From Saccharopolyspora endophytica (lineage in GTDB: Bacteria; Actinomycetota; Actinomycetes; Mycobacteriales; Pseudonocardiaceae), in NCBI RefSeq assembly GCF_018070075.1, contig NZ_JAGPXE010000009.1, positions 186,001 through 250,000 on the forward strand: DNA of 64,000 nucleotides. Direction: 5' to 3'. The notes under the pieces were generated by a model. It was not told the DNA's origin, made no database searches, and worked only from the letters and a program-made list of their open reading frames with translations. Both the position numbers and the translations under genes were made by a program. Shown one piece after another: positions 1-9,377 of this stretch; positions within the stretch are counted from its first letter, which is position 1; every line of letters starts with the position of its first letter.

Positions 1-2
1 AG

Positions 3-674
3 GGCGGCGGCGCCTACCCGGGCGTGCGCACCGAGGAGATGTTGCACCTCGTCGCCGCGTGCACCGCCGACCCGCTCGACCCGGCCTGGTTGCTGGAGGT
101 GCTCGGGCTGGAATCGGTGCGCCGGACCTCCTACAAGCGGCTCTCCGGTGGCCAGCAGCAGCGCCTGTCGCTGGCCTGCGCTCTCATCGGCAGGCCGGAG
201 CTGGTGTTCCTCGACGAGCCGACCGCCGGGCTGGACCCGCAGGCCCGCCGCATGGTGTGGGACCTGGTCGCGGCGCTGCGCCGGGACGGGGTGAGCGTGC
301 TGCTGACCACGCACCTGATGGACGAGGCCGAGGCGCTGGCCGACCGGGTGGTGATCGTCGATCACGGCCGCGCGGTCGCCGACGGCACCGCCGAGGAGCT
401 CACCGCACCCGCCGACGGCAAGCAGGAGCTGCGGTTCCGCTCGCAGACCGCGCTGGACCTGGACCTGCTGCTGGCCGCGCTGCCCGAGGGCTACAACGCC
501 GAGGAGCTGCGGCCCGGCGACTACGTGGTGCGCGGCGAGATCAACCCGCAGGTGGTCTCCACGGTGACCGCCTGGTGCGCCCAGCACAGCGTGCTGGCCC
601 AGGAGCTGCGGGTGACCCGCCGCAGCCTGGAGGACGTCTTCCTGGACCTGACCGGACGGGAGCTTCGATCGTGA
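3..674 (+). CDS. ABC transporter ATP-binding protein (5' end outside window)
   Basis: Nucleotide-binding subunit of an ABC-2 type exporter; it would couple ATP hydrolysis to export through the adjacent permease. The frame is open from the window edge, so the start and Walker A lie upstream. Visible are the signature LSGGQQQRLSLA, Walker B LVFLDEPTAGLD and the H-loop TTHLMDEAEALADR, followed by a C-terminal regulatory stretch of about 90 residues. The stop overlaps the permease start by 4 bp (GTGA), so the two are translationally coupled. In M. tuberculosis an ABC pair (Rv1457c-Rv1458c) occupies the same place beside ctaA. The substrate cannot be told from sequence; annotated relatives are often called daunorubicin-type exporters. 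Confidence 0.95.
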   Translation, partial: GGGAYPGVRTEEMLHLVAACTADPLDPAWLLEVLGLESVRRTSYKRLSGGQQQRLSLACALIGRPELVFLDEPTAGLDPQARRMVWDLVAALRRDGVSVLLTTHLMDEAEALADRVVIVDHGRAVADGTAEELTAPADGKQELRFRSQTALDLDLLLAALPEGYNAEELRPGDYVVRGEINPQVVSTVTAWCAQHSVLAQELRVTRRSLEDVFLDLTGRELRS

Positions 675-1465
675 CCGCCGCCGAGCTCGGTGACCGGTTC
701 CCCGCCGGAACCTTCTCCCCCTCCCCCGGCCGCGGCAGGCCGCTGCGGATGCTGGCCGCCCAGACCCGCATCGAGACGCTGCTGATCGTCCGGCACGGCG
801 AGCAGGCCCTGCTGACGCTGATCATCCCGATCGCCCTGCTCATCGGCATGAGCACGATCCACATCGGCGACCTGCCCGACCCCCGGGTCAACTCGGTGAT
901 GCCGAGGATCCTGGCGCTGGCGGTGATGTCCACGGCCTTCACCGGCCAGGCCATCGCACTGGGCTTCGACCGCCGCTACGGCGTGCTCAAGCGGCTCTCG
1001 GCGACGGCGTTGCCGCGCTGGACGCTCATCTCCGGCCGGGTGCTGGCCACCCTGCTCGTCGTGGCGCTGCAGGCCGTGGTGCTGAGCGCGACCGCGCTGC
1101 TGCTGGGCTGGTCACCGGCCCTGACCGGGCTGCTGCCCGGCGTCGGGCTGCTGATCCTGGGCACGCTCGCCTTCGGCGCGGCCGGCGTGCTGGTCGGCGG
1201 CGCGCTGCGCCCGGAGATCGTGCTGGCGCTGGCCAACGCCATCTGGTTCGTGCTGCTGCTGGCCGGAGGCCTGGCGCTGCCCGCCGACGACCTGCCCGGC
1301 CCGCTCGCGGTCATCGCCGGGTTCCTGCCCTCGGGCGCGCTCGCCGAGGCGCTCGACGCGGTCATGGTCCACAGCGCCCTGCCGGGCGCGCAGCCGATCC
1401 TGGTGCTGCTCGCCTGGGGCGTCGCCTGCGGAGCGACGGCGCTCCGCACGACCCGGCTGACCTGA
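671..1465 (+). CDS. ABC-2 type transporter permease
   Basis: Membrane subunit of 264 aa partnering the ATPase just upstream. About 30 hydrophilic residues are followed by roughly six hydrophobic segments (for example LLTLIIPIALLIG, VLATLLVVALQAVVL and a long Gly/Leu-rich stretch), the usual ABC-2 layout. The GTG start is chosen because it overlaps the upstream stop by 4 bp; the frame is open much further upstream, but that part is antisense-like noise inside the ATPase gene. The product would sit in the cytoplasmic membrane. Substrate unknown. Confidence 0.9.
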   Translation: MTAAELGDRFPAGTFSPSPGRGRPLRMLAAQTRIETLLIVRHGEQALLTLIIPIALLIGMSTIHIGDLPDPRVNSVMPRILALAVMSTAFTGQAIALGFDRRYGVLKRLSATALPRWTLISGRVLATLLVVALQAVVLSATALLLGWSPALTGLLPGVGLLILGTLAFGAAGVLVGGALRPEIVLALANAIWFVLLLAGGLALPADDLPGPLAVIAGFLPSGALAEALDAVMVHSALPGAQPILVLLAWGVACGATALRTTRLT

Positions 1466-1485
1466 GGCGCTTCCTCCTCCGGCGA

Positions 1486-1505
1486 GGGCGGCCGCGGCGC
1501 CGCCC
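1486..1505 (+). terminator. GC-rich hairpin after the ABC operon
   Basis: A 7-bp perfect stem (GGGCGGC/GCCGCCC) with a 6-base loop lies 20 bp after the permease stop. There is no T-tract, so it is only a candidate terminator of the kind common in high-GC genomes. Confidence 0.35.
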
Positions 1506-1584
1506 GTCCGACCTCCCGGAGCCGAGGTCGCGCTACTCACACCGCTGGGAGGAAAGGGCCGCTGTTCCTTCTAAAGTGGCGGGC

Positions 1585-2430
1585 ATGACGAAGATCGCTC
1601 GGCATGCCAAGGCATCCCTCGAACTGCTCCACGCGATGATCTACTTCGCTCCGGAGGCCGAAGACCGCTTCACCAAGCTCGGCCTCAAGCCCGGCCGGAT
1701 GAGCTACTACGCGGGACGTTCCGCCGCGATGGGTCCGGTCGGCGCCGGTGTGGTGGCCGCGACCTTCTACAACTTCAACCCGGTCTCGGTCGCCAAGTCG
1801 ATCCCGGCCGCCTGGGACATCGTCTCCCCCGCCGAGGTGCTCGACGCCCGCCTGGACGCCGTCGACGCGGCGTACCACCGGCTGCTCGGCGACGAGGTGC
1901 TGGCGTCCGAGGACGTCGTGGAGTGCGCGGAGCTGGCGCGGATCGCCTCCGAGGCGTGCCTCCCGGACGGCAAGCCGCTCTACGCCGCGCACGCCGACCT
2001 GGAGTGGCCGGAGACCCCGCACCTGAAGCTGTGGCACGCGATCACGCTGCTGCGCGAGTTCCGCGGCGACGGCCACATCGCCGCCCTGCAGCAGGCGGGC
2101 ATCTCCGGCATCCAGTCGCTGGTGCTGCACAGCACCATGCGCGGCGGGTTCACCCCGGAGGCCGCCCGCACGCTGCGCGAGTGGTCCGAGCAGGAGTGGG
2201 CCGAGGCCGGCGAGCAGCTGCGGGAGCGCGGGCTGATCGACGCCGACGGCGAGCTCACCGAGGAGGGCAAGCAGTTCCGCGAGTCCATCGAGCTGCGCAC
2301 CGACGAGATGGCGCTGGCCCCGTGGCAGCACCTCGGCGAGGAGCGCACCGCGATCCTGGTCGAGAAGGGCGGCAAGCTCAGCAAGACCCTCGTCGAAGCA
2401 GGAGCCCTGCCTGCCGGGCTGTTCAAGTGA
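1585..2430 (+). CDS. SCO6745-family protein of unknown function
   Basis: A 281-aa cytoplasmic protein that I recognise as the actinobacterial SCO6745 (SalK-like) family from the N-terminal pattern HAMIYFAPEAEDRFTKLGL, then YYAGRSAAMG, FYNFNPVSV and IPAAWD. The C-terminal half (residues about 150-270, HTMRGGFTPEAA through DGELTEEGKQFR) resembles a winged-helix fold; families with this half are sometimes labelled MarR-like or helix-turn-helix. No catalytic motif is evident. The ATG at 1585 is preferred; an in-frame GTG at 1576 is possible. It stands alone between the ABC genes and ctaA. Confidence 0.75.
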   Translation: MTKIARHAKASLELLHAMIYFAPEAEDRFTKLGLKPGRMSYYAGRSAAMGPVGAGVVAATFYNFNPVSVAKSIPAAWDIVSPAEVLDARLDAVDAAYHRLLGDEVLASEDVVECAELARIASEACLPDGKPLYAAHADLEWPETPHLKLWHAITLLREFRGDGHIAALQQAGISGIQSLVLHSTMRGGFTPEAARTLREWSEQEWAEAGEQLRERGLIDADGELTEEGKQFRESIELRTDEMALAPWQHLGEERTAILVEKGGKLSKTLVEAGALPAGLFK

Positions 2431-2492
2431 TCGAGCTTGCACAGGCGTGACCTGCGGGCGGGGTGATCCGAGGCGCCGAATACCATTCGGTT

Positions 2493-3443
2493 GTGGCGCT
2501 ACCTACTTGGATCTCCCGCCCGTCACCGCGCACCGTGCGGATCCTCGCGATCGCCGTGCTGGTGACGCAGGCATTGATCTCGGTGACCGGAGCGACCGTC
2601 CGCGTGACGGGCTCCGGACTGGGATGTCCGACCTGGCCGCAGTGCTTCCCGGGCAGCATGGTCCCGATGCCGCACGCGGAGGTCGCCGTCCTGCACCAGG
2701 TGATCGAGTTCGGCAACCGGCTGCTCACCGGTGTCGTCGGCTTCATCGCGCTGGCCTGCCTGCTGGCCGCGTGGCGCTGCCGCCCGCACCGCAAGCGCCT
2801 GGTGCTGCTGGCGCTGATCATGCCGCTGGGCGTGGTCGCGCAGGCGATCATCGGCGGCCTGACGGTGCTGGTGAACCTGGCCTGGTGGAGCGTCTCGGTG
2901 CACTTCATGGCCTCGGCGGTGCTGATCTGGCTGGCCGCGATGCTGGTCAAGGCCACCACCGAGGGCGATCGGGCCCCGCTGGCCGTGGTCACCCGGCCGA
3001 TGCGCCGCCTGCTGGTGGCGCTGGTCGTGGTCACCGCCGCGGTGCTGGTGGCGGGAACGCTGGTGACCGCCGCCGGTCCGCACGCGGGTGATCCGGACAC
3101 GCCTCGCCTGGGCTTCGCCGTGGCCACCCTGGTGCAGCTGCACGGCCTGCTGGTGATGGCCTACGTGCTGCTGCTGGCGGTCTTCGGCGCGTGGCTGCGC
3201 TCGGCGCGACCCACCAAGGCGCTGATCAAGGCCTACGTCGCGGCGTGCGCGATGGTCCTCGTCCAGGGCGCGATCGGCTCGGTCCAGTACTTCCTGGGCG
3301 TCCCGGAGGTCCTGGTCGTGCTGCACGTCGCCGCCGCCACCTGCGTGATCATCACAACAGCGATCCTCTGGACCGAGTCCCGCAACCGAGGCCCCCTCCC
3401 CCACCCGGAGATCGCCGAACCCCAGCGCTCCGTGGCGGTCTAG
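2493..3443 (+). CDS. ctaA: Heme A synthase (COX15/CtaA)
   Basis: Converts heme O to heme A for cytochrome aa3 oxidase, in the cytoplasmic membrane. The 316-aa product has about eight membrane segments. The heme-binding histidines are visible in two repeats: HQVIEFGNRLLTG and HFMAS in the first half, QLHGLLV and VLHVAAAT in the second. The N-terminal TGATVRVTGSGLGCPTWPQC is the classic CtaA signature with its cysteine pair. GTG at 2493 gives a normal N-terminus; an upstream in-frame GTG at 2463 is less likely. ctaB, the preceding enzyme of the pathway, lies 2.4 kb away on the other strand. Confidence 0.95.
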   Translation: MALPTWISRPSPRTVRILAIAVLVTQALISVTGATVRVTGSGLGCPTWPQCFPGSMVPMPHAEVAVLHQVIEFGNRLLTGVVGFIALACLLAAWRCRPHRKRLVLLALIMPLGVVAQAIIGGLTVLVNLAWWSVSVHFMASAVLIWLAAMLVKATTEGDRAPLAVVTRPMRRLLVALVVVTAAVLVAGTLVTAAGPHAGDPDTPRLGFAVATLVQLHGLLVMAYVLLLAVFGAWLRSARPTKALIKAYVAACAMVLVQGAIGSVQYFLGVPEVLVVLHVAAATCVIITTAILWTESRNRGPLPHPEIAEPQRSVAV

Positions 3444-3447
3444 GAGC

Positions 3448-3610
3448 ATGCGGCGGAGCCGCATCCTCTTTCACCACCCTGGCAGCCGGCACCGCCGCGG
3501 GTTCTGAGCGGTTTCGTGGCGAGTACGCCGCGACGCCGTGTATTGGCATACATCAGGAGTGGCGCACGGAGTCCACGAAGCCGCTCAGGTTCCGCCACCC
3601 GCACCGCCGA
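3448..3610. repeat. Two-hairpin dispersed element, copy 1
   Basis: It lies between the ctaA stop and the convergent regulator gene. The main stem is CTGAGCGGTTTCGTGG (3504-3519) with CCACGAAGCCGCTCAG (3573-3588), with one wobble/mismatch position. Its 53-base loop carries a small TGTAT-TGGC-ATACA hairpin. A second short hairpin, ATGCGGC-GGA-GCCGCAT, is at 3448-3464. Conserved flanks are GGCACCGCCGCGGGTT on one side and GGTTCCGCCACCCGCACCGCC on the other, split here by the stem. Read from the minus strand, the main stem begins 45 bases after the GbsR-type gene's stop. Related copies are at 15494, 22025 and 26519. Confidence 0.85.
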
Positions 3611-3633
3611 GCCGAGCGACCACGCACCATCGC

Positions 3634-4137
3634 CTAGAACTTCAGCTTGGGTTTGCCTTCTCTTTCCCAGCGCCGCCACAGCTCCGGCATCTCCCCGGAG
3701 AGCCACCTGTAGAACTCGTTGACGGTGCGCAGGCGGCGGGCTCGTTCGCCTTGGCCGCTGAACATGCGCAGACCGGTGGCGGTGAGCTCTTCGAGGTCGG
3801 TGACCCGCTCCATGCGCTGGCGCACGAGCGCCGGCCAGCGGTCCTCCTCGACCTGGTAGAGGGCGGCTTCCCGGCCTTGGCGGGTGGTCTTGGAGATCAC
3901 GCCGAGGCGCATCAGCAGGCGAACGTTGGTGCTGATGGATCCGGTGCTGGCGGCCAGGGCGTGGGAGAGCTCGTTGGCGGTGCGCTCCGGCGGGTCGCAG
4001 ATCAGCAGGAACGCGAGGATGCGGCCGGCGATGAGCGGCATTCCCTCGGTCGCTTCGAAGTGGGCCGCCATCTGCTCGATCCACTCCGACATGGCGGGCC
4101 GGTCGGTGCGCTGCAGGTATTCCTCGGCCTCGGACAC
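3634..4137 (-). CDS. GbsR/MarR-type transcriptional regulator
   Basis: A 167-aa winged-helix DNA-binding protein. Residues about 10-110 hold the GbsR-type domain: MPLIAGRILAFLLICDPPER, then TANELSHALAASTGSISTNVR as the recognition region, and a wing around KTTRQGREAALYQVEE. The C-terminal half is helical (RMERVTDLEELTATG, VNEFYRWLSGEMPELW). The GTG at 4137 is preferred because GGGAGG lies 4 bases upstream; an ATG at 4179 in the same frame would add 14 residues. It faces ctaA tail to tail, and nothing here shows what it controls. Members of this family often govern an adjacent transporter. Confidence 0.85.
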   Translation of the reverse strand: MSEAEEYLQRTDRPAMSEWIEQMAAHFEATEGMPLIAGRILAFLLICDPPERTANELSHALAASTGSISTNVRLLMRLGVISKTTRQGREAALYQVEEDRWPALVRQRMERVTDLEELTATGLRMFSGQGERARRLRTVNEFYRWLSGEMPELWRRWEREGKPKLKF

Positions 4138-4236
4138 GCCGCCTCCCTCTAGATCGAGTTCAGTATCCGCTGAAAACATAAACCACAGCGAACGACTCGA
4201 CCAGCCGGTGGCGACGGCGTGTCCGGAAGTGCCAGG

Positions 4237-4554
4237 TCAGCCGGCGTTCCGACCGGCCATCTTGCGGCGGTGGGCGGCGCCGATCTTCAGGGCCGCGGTG
4301 GTCTCGGAGTCCCACTCGCTGGCGGTCAGGCCGTCGACGGCCTCCACCAGGGCCTCGCCGACGGCGGGGCCGGTGACCATGACGTCGCCGAGGCGGCCGT
4401 CCTCGCCGATCAGCACCACCCGGGCGCCGGCACGGCCGATGTTCTCCACCACCGCGCGGGCCGACCCACCGTGGTCGGCGACGAACGCCTTGGCCACGGC
4501 CAGGGCCTTCGGGGTCGGCGCGGTGCTCTGCTCGGTGTCCTTCTCGGCTGTCAT
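4237..4554 (-). CDS. Conserved small actinobacterial protein, function unknown
   Basis: 105 aa. The first 15 residues are polar and low in complexity (MTAEKDTEQSTAPTPK), followed by an alpha/beta-looking body (AVAKAFVADHGGSARAVVE, VVLIGEDGRLGDVMV). A conserved-looking C-terminal basic end, IGAAHRRKMAGRNAG, follows. There is no signal peptide or membrane segment. It is divergent from the quinone oxidoreductase. A small hypothetical gene occupies a comparable position beside qor in mycobacteria (recalled as Rv1455). No function assigned. Confidence 0.7.
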   Translation of the reverse strand: MTAEKDTEQSTAPTPKALAVAKAFVADHGGSARAVVENIGRAGARVVLIGEDGRLGDVMVTGPAVGEALVEAVDGLTASEWDSETTAALKIGAAHRRKMAGRNAG

Positions 4555-4737
4555 GCCGGGATCCTAAACAGGTTAGGCCCCGGGGCAGAACCGGTCGTTG
4601 CGGAAGACACTCGATCTCGGGCGCTCCAGCGGCTCGCACCCGAAGATGGGAGGCGGTGGTCGTGGGCGGGATGATCGACGGCGGCCGTCGCGTTGCTCCT
4701 GACGGCCATGAAGCTAGCCCTGCGAAGGAGAAGACAG

Positions 4738-5706
4738 ATGCGCGCGATTCGGGTAGCGACCAACGGTGGTCCGGAGGTCCTCGAACTCGGTGAGGTCGAG
4801 GTGCCCGAGCCCGGCCCCGGTCAGCTGCTGGTCGACGTCGCCGCCGCCGGGGTCAACTTCATCGACACCTACCAGCGCAGCGGCCTGTACTCGATGCAGC
4901 TGCCGTTCACCCCGGGCTCGGAAGGCGCGGGCGAGATCGTGGCGGTGGGCCCGGACGTCGACGGGTTCGCGGTCGGCGAGCGGGTCGCGTGGGCGATGGC
5001 ACCTGGCAGCTACGCCGAGAAGGCGCTGGTCCCGGCGAGCTCGGTGGTGAAGGTCCCCGACGGCGTGGCCTCCGACGTCGCTGCGGCGGCGATGTTGCAG
5101 GGCATGACCGCGCACTACCTGATCAACTCGACCCACGAGGTCAAGACCGGGGAGACGGTGCTGGTCCACGCGGCGGCGGGCGGCATGGGGCTGCTGCTGA
5201 CCCAGCTGATCAAGTCCAGGGGCGCGAACGTCATCGGCACCGTGTCCACCGACGAGAAGGAGCGGCTGGCGCGCGAGGCCGGCGCCGACGAGATCATCCG
5301 CTACACGCAAGCCGACGTGGCCGCCGAGGTCCGCGATCTCACCGACGGGCGCGGCGTGGACGTGGTCTACGACGGGGTCGGCAAGTCCACGTTCGAGGCG
5401 AGCATGGCGAGCCTGCGCCCGCGCGGGACGCTGGTGCTCTTCGGCGCTTCCAGCGGTCCGGTGCCGCCGGTCGACCCGCAGCGCCTGAACTCCGGTGGCT
5501 CGCTGTTCCTGACCCGGCCGTCGCTGGGCCACCACCTCCTCAACCGCGAGGAGCTCGACTGGCGCGCGGGCGACGTCTTCAACTGGATCGCCAGCGGCGC
5601 GATCACCATCCGCATCGGCGGCACCTACCCGCTGACCGACGCCCGCAAGGCCCACGAGGACCTCGAAGGCCGCCGGACCACCGGCAAGCTCCTCATCATC
5701 CCCTGA
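4738..5706 (+). CDS. qor: NADPH:quinone oxidoreductase (zinc-free MDR family)
   Basis: A 322-aa cytosolic oxidoreductase of the medium-chain dehydrogenase family, expected to reduce quinones with NADPH. Seen: the N-terminal GroES-like fold with GVNFIDTYQRSGLY, which is characteristic of quinone oxidoreductases, the nucleotide-binding motif VLVHAAAGGMGLLLTQL, and DVVYDGVGKSTFEASM. The zinc-ligand cysteines of alcohol dehydrogenases are absent. The ATG at 4738 has GAAGGAG 7 bases upstream. Synteny with mycobacterial qor between ctaA and ctaB supports the call. The physiological substrate is unknown. Confidence 0.92.
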   Translation: MRAIRVATNGGPEVLELGEVEVPEPGPGQLLVDVAAAGVNFIDTYQRSGLYSMQLPFTPGSEGAGEIVAVGPDVDGFAVGERVAWAMAPGSYAEKALVPASSVVKVPDGVASDVAAAAMLQGMTAHYLINSTHEVKTGETVLVHAAAGGMGLLLTQLIKSRGANVIGTVSTDEKERLAREAGADEIIRYTQADVAAEVRDLTDGRGVDVVYDGVGKSTFEASMASLRPRGTLVLFGASSGPVPPVDPQRLNSGGSLFLTRPSLGHHLLNREELDWRAGDVFNWIASGAITIRIGGTYPLTDARKAHEDLEGRRTTGKLLIIP

Positions 5707-5717
5707 CCAGCCCTTTT

Positions 5718-5857
5718 CGAATTTCGCGCGAAATTCGAGCTCGAAAGTTCAGGCTCGAATTTCGCGCGAAATTCGTATCCCACAACGTCCACACACGCCT
5801 GACCTGCGCAGACACGCCCGACCGCGGGGTGTTGTTCAATGTCGCGCGAAATTCGAA
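5718..5857. repeat. Paired 20-bp palindromes, cluster 1
   Basis: Two perfect copies of CGAATTTCGCGCGAAATTCG (5718-5737 and 5756-5775) are separated by exactly 18 bp, with a degenerate third half-copy at 5842-5857. They lie in the convergent gap between qor and ctaB. The spacer ends are themselves complementary (AGC...GCT), so the pair also forms one long inverted repeat. The same arrangement recurs at 32615 and 48127. A bidirectional terminator or REP-like element is the most likely role. Confidence 0.85.
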
Positions 5858-5880
5858 TACCGCTGCCCGGGTGGGGTGGC

Positions 5881-6813
5881 CTACCAGGGCCAGCCGAGGA
5901 CCGGGAGGCTCAAGGCCGAGTCCACCGCGAGGGCCACGAACACGATCATCAAGTACGTGTTGGACATGTGGAACAGGCGCATGGGCTTGGTCGGCACGCC
6001 GCGCTTGGTGGCCGCGTGCAGGCGGTGGGCCAGCACGATGAACCACGCGCCGGCGACCAGGGCGAAGGCGGTGTAGAGCCAGCCGGTCGCCGGGACCAGC
6101 AGCAGCGTCCAGAGGACCATGAGCCAGGTGAACAGCACGATCTGCCGGGACACCGCGGTCGGACTCGCCACGACCGGCAGCATCGGCACACCGGCGCGCT
6201 CGTAGTCGTCCTTGTACTTCATCGCCAGCGACCACGTGTGCGGCGGCGTCCAGAAGAACACGACGCCGAACATCACCAGCGCGGGCCAGTCGATGCGGCC
6301 GGTCACCCCGGCCCAGCCGATCACCACCGGCATGCAGCCGGCGGCGCCGCCCCACACGATGTTCTGCGCGGTCCGCCGCTTGAGGACCATCGTGTAGATG
6401 AAGACGTAGAACAGGATCGTGGCCACGGCGAGCACGCCGGCCAGCAGGTTCGTGGCCGCCCACAGCACCAGGAACGAGCCGGCGCCCAGGGCGACGCCGA
6501 AGATCAGCGCGTGCCGGTTGGACACCGTGTGCCGCACCAGCGGCCGGGCGCGCGTGCGTTTCATCACCTGGTCGATGTCGGAGTCGACCACGCAGTTGAG
6601 CGCGTTGGCGCTGCCCGCGGCCATGGTTCCGCCGACGAGCGTGGCCAGCACCAGGAAGGGCGACGGGATGCCGCGCACGGCCAGCAGCATGGCGGGGATG
6701 GTGGTGACCAGCAGCAGCTCGATGACCCGCGGCTTGGTCAGCCCCAGATAGGCCTTGAGCAGGTCAGCGGCCTTGCGGGCGGGCTGACCGGAGAGGTGCG
6801 CGGCGGTGGTCAC
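5881..6813 (-). CDS. ctaB: Protoheme IX farnesyltransferase (heme O synthase)
   Basis: Attaches a farnesyl group to heme B to give heme O, the substrate of CtaA. The 310-aa protein belongs to the UbiA superfamily and has about nine membrane segments. Diagnostic motifs are [36 protein letters not shown] (the first Asp-rich, metal/prenyl-diphosphate site with the R-x-R-P-L end) and the second polar loop [18 protein letters not shown]. Length is normal. It is divergent from tkt, as in mycobacteria. Confidence 0.96.
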   Translation of the reverse strand: MTTAAHLSGQPARKAADLLKAYLGLTKPRVIELLLVTTIPAMLLAVRGIPSPFLVLATLVGGTMAAGSANALNCVVDSDIDQVMKRTRARPLVRHTVSNRHALIFGVALGAGSFLVLWAATNLLAGVLAVATILFYVFIYTMVLKRRTAQNIVWGGAAGCMPVVIGWAGVTGRIDWPALVMFGVVFFWTPPHTWSLAMKYKDDYERAGVPMLPVVASPTAVSRQIVLFTWLMVLWTLLLVPATGWLYTAFALVAGAWFIVLAHRLHAATKRGVPTKPMRLFHMSNTYLMIVFVALAVDSALSLPVLGWPW

Positions 6814-7266
6814 GACGCTGCGCTCACCGACGACATGACACTCCCCGCACTTGCCGAGTCACGCTCCCACCGGTTCCCGAAGAACGGAACCGAACCGTTA
6901 GGCAATAGTAGTCGCGCTACTGAAGCCGGTCCCGCGCGGGTGCGAGTGCGCCTGTTCACACGGGTCACGGGCTAAACTGGAACCGTTCGGCGATCAGCCG
7001 CGTTCCGGCGGTTCAGCAGCGCGAAGACCGGTTCTCGTGCACGCTGGTCGACGAATCGCCGGCACCCCCATCGCCTGAGGAACGGTCCTCGCAGGTCGAG
7101 GCTGGTCAGCAGGGGGTCTGCACCGTTTCTCAACGGGCCGCCGGGCGCCTGATCCCGAGAGACTAGGCTGCCCGACGGACGAGGGATAACTGCGGTTCGA
7201 ATCGGTCCAGTGGACCGTTCGCCGCGTTGAGGGAAATACCGCCGAAGGAAAACTGGAGCTGCGTCC
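6814..7266. other. Divergent ctaB/tkt intergenic region
   Basis: A 453-bp gap holding the promoters of ctaB (minus) and the tkt operon (plus). It contains a short inverted repeat AGTAGTCGCGCTACT near 6907-6921. No convincing -10/-35 pair, riboswitch or small gene could be made out; several open frames here look like noise. Confidence 0.5.
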
Positions 7267-9363
7267 GTGTCCGTCACCGACGACCTTGCCCGCTTGACGA
7301 CCAAGCGACTGCCCAACGACTGGACCGAGCTGGATCAGCGCGCCGTCGACACCGCGCGCGTGCTCGCCGCCGACGCGGTGGAGAACTGCGGAAGTGGACA
7401 CCCGGGCACGGCGATGAGCCTCGCGCCCGCCGCCTACGCCCTGTTCCAGCGCGTCATGCGGCACGACCCCACCGACCCCGAGTGGATCGGCCGCGACCGC
7501 TTCGTGCTGTCGGCCGGGCACTCGAGCCTGACGCTGTACGTGCAGCTGTTCCTCTCCGGCTACGGCCTGGAGCTCGAGGACCTCAAGCAGCTGCGCAAGT
7601 GGGGTTCGCTGACCCCGGGTCACCCCGAGTACGGGCACACCAAGGGTGTGGAGACCACCACCGGCCCGCTGGGCCAGGGCCTGTCGACCGCGGTCGGCAT
7701 GGCGATGGCCGCGCGCCGCGAGCGCGGTCTGTTCGACCCGGAGGCCGGCGCGGGCGAGAGCCCGTTCGACCACCACATCTACGTGATCGCCTCCGACGGC
7801 GACATCGAGGAGGGCGTGACCTCCGAGGCGTCCTCGCTGGCCGGCGTGCAGCAGCTGGGCAACCTCACGGTGATCTACGACGCGAACGAGATCTCCATCG
7901 AGGACAACACCGGCATCGCGCTGACCGAGGACACCGCCAAGCGCTACGAGTCCTACGGCTGGCAGGTGCTCACCGTCCACGGCGGTGAGGACGTGCAGGG
8001 TCTGCTGGAGGCCATCGAGTCGGCCAAGGCCGAGACGGCCCGCCCGACCCTGATCGTGCTGCGCACGGTCATCGGCTACCCGGCTCCGACCAAGATGAAC
8101 ACCGGCAAGGCCCACGGCGCCGCGCTGGGCGGCGACGAGGTCGCCGAGATCAAGAAGGCGCTGAGCTTCGACCCGGAGCAGTCCTTCGAGGTCACCGACG
8201 AGGTCCTGTCGCACGCCCGCGAGGTCGTCGAGCGCGGCAAGCAGGCGCACGCCGAGTGGCAGGTCGCCTTCGACAAGTGGGCCTCGGCCAACCCGGAGCG
8301 CAAGGCGCTGCTGGACCGGCTGGCCACCCGCGAGCTGCCGGCCGGCTGGCAGGAGAAGCTGCCGAGCTGGGAGGCCGACGGCAAGGGCGTCGCCACCCGC
8401 AAGGCCTCCGGTGAGGTCCTCAACGCGCTGGCCGACGTGCTGCCCGAGCTGTGGGGCGGTTCGGCGGACCTCGCCGAGAGCAACAACACCAGCATGAAGG
8501 GCCAGCCCTCGTTCGGCCCGGAGTCGATCTCCACAGACTCGTGGTCGGCCAACCCCTACGGCCGGACGCTGCACTTCGGCATCCGCGAGCACGCCATGGG
8601 CGCGATCCTCAACGGCATCGCGCTGCACGGCGGCACCCGCCCGTACGGCGGCACCTTCCTGGTGTTCAGCGACTACATGCGTCCGGCGGTGCGCCTGGCG
8701 GCCCTGATGAAGGTCCCGTCGATCTTCGTCTGGACGCACGACTCCATCGGCCTGGGCGAGGACGGCCCGACGCACCAGCCGATCGAGCACGTCGCCTCGC
8801 TGCGCGCGATCCCCGGCTTCTCGCTGGTCCGCCCGGCGGACGCCAACGAGACCGCCGCCGCGTGGAAGACGATCCTGGAGAACCCCAGCGGCCCGGCCGG
8901 CCTGGCGCTGACCCGCCAGGGCGTTCCGACGCTGGAGGGCGTGACCGCCGACGGCGTCGCCAAGGGCGGTTACGTCCTGGCCGACGCCGCCAACGGCAAC
9001 CCGGAGCTGATCCTGATGGCCACCGGTTCCGAGGTCCAGCTGGCCGTCGAGGCCCGCCAGGCCCTGGAAGCCGAGGGCGTGGCCACCCGCGTCGTGTCGT
9101 TCCCGTGCGTCGAGTGGTTCGACGCCCAGGACGAGGCGTACCGCGAGTCGGTGCTGCCGAGCTCGGTGAAGGCCCGCGTCTCGGTCGAGGCCGGCATCGC
9201 CATGCCGTGGTACCGGTTCGTCAAGGACGCCGGTGAGTCGGTTTCGCTGGAGCACTTCGGCGCTTCGGCCGACTACAAGACCCTTTACGAGCAGTTCGGC
9301 ATCACCACCGAAGCCGTTGTCGCAGCTGCTCGACGCAGCCTGAGCAACGCCAAGCAGGCGTGA
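7267..9363 (+). CDS. tkt: Transketolase
   Basis: Thiamine-diphosphate enzyme that moves two-carbon units between sugar phosphates in the non-oxidative pentose phosphate pathway; 698 aa, full length. The TPP-binding motif is [18 protein letters not shown] ending at YDANEIS. Substrate histidines are in [12 protein letters not shown] and [12 protein letters not shown], and the pyrimidine domain carries [20 protein letters not shown] and [19 protein letters not shown] start. It is the first gene of a six-gene operon running to 15464; tal follows within 15 bp. Confidence 0.97.
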   Translation: MSVTDDLARLTTKRLPNDWTELDQRAVDTARVLAADAVENCGSGHPGTAMSLAPAAYALFQRVMRHDPTDPEWIGRDRFVLSAGHSSLTLYVQLFLSGYGLELEDLKQLRKWGSLTPGHPEYGHTKGVETTTGPLGQGLSTAVGMAMAARRERGLFDPEAGAGESPFDHHIYVIASDGDIEEGVTSEASSLAGVQQLGNLTVIYDANEISIEDNTGIALTEDTAKRYESYGWQVLTVHGGEDVQGLLEAIESAKAETARPTLIVLRTVIGYPAPTKMNTGKAHGAALGGDEVAEIKKALSFDPEQSFEVTDEVLSHAREVVERGKQAHAEWQVAFDKWASANPERKALLDRLATRELPAGWQEKLPSWEADGKGVATRKASGEVLNALADVLPELWGGSADLAESNNTSMKGQPSFGPESISTDSWSANPYGRTLHFGIREHAMGAILNGIALHGGTRPYGGTFLVFSDYMRPAVRLAALMKVPSIFVWTHDSIGLGEDGPTHQPIEHVASLRAIPGFSLVRPADANETAAAWKTILENPSGPAGLALTRQGVPTLEGVTADGVAKGGYVLADAANGNPELILMATGSEVQLAVEARQALEAEGVATRVVSFPCVEWFDAQDEAYRESVLPSSVKARVSVEAGIAMPWYRFVKDAGESVSLEHFGASADYKTLYEQFGITTEAVVAAARRSLSNAKQA

Positions 9364-9377
9364 GCGGAGGAATTTCT

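Noticed and set aside
3440-3640. Possible small protein (VRVAEPERLRGLRAP-like) encoded in the two-hairpin elements on the strand of the upstream gene.
   Set aside because: The frame is similar in copies 1 and 2 but is broken or shifted in copies 3 and 4 while the stems remain paired, so structure rather than coding is conserved.
5718-5775. Palindromes considered as parS or another chromosome-partition site.
   Set aside because: The sequence does not resemble the TGTTTCACGTGAAACA parS consensus, and the copies are tied to gene ends far apart.
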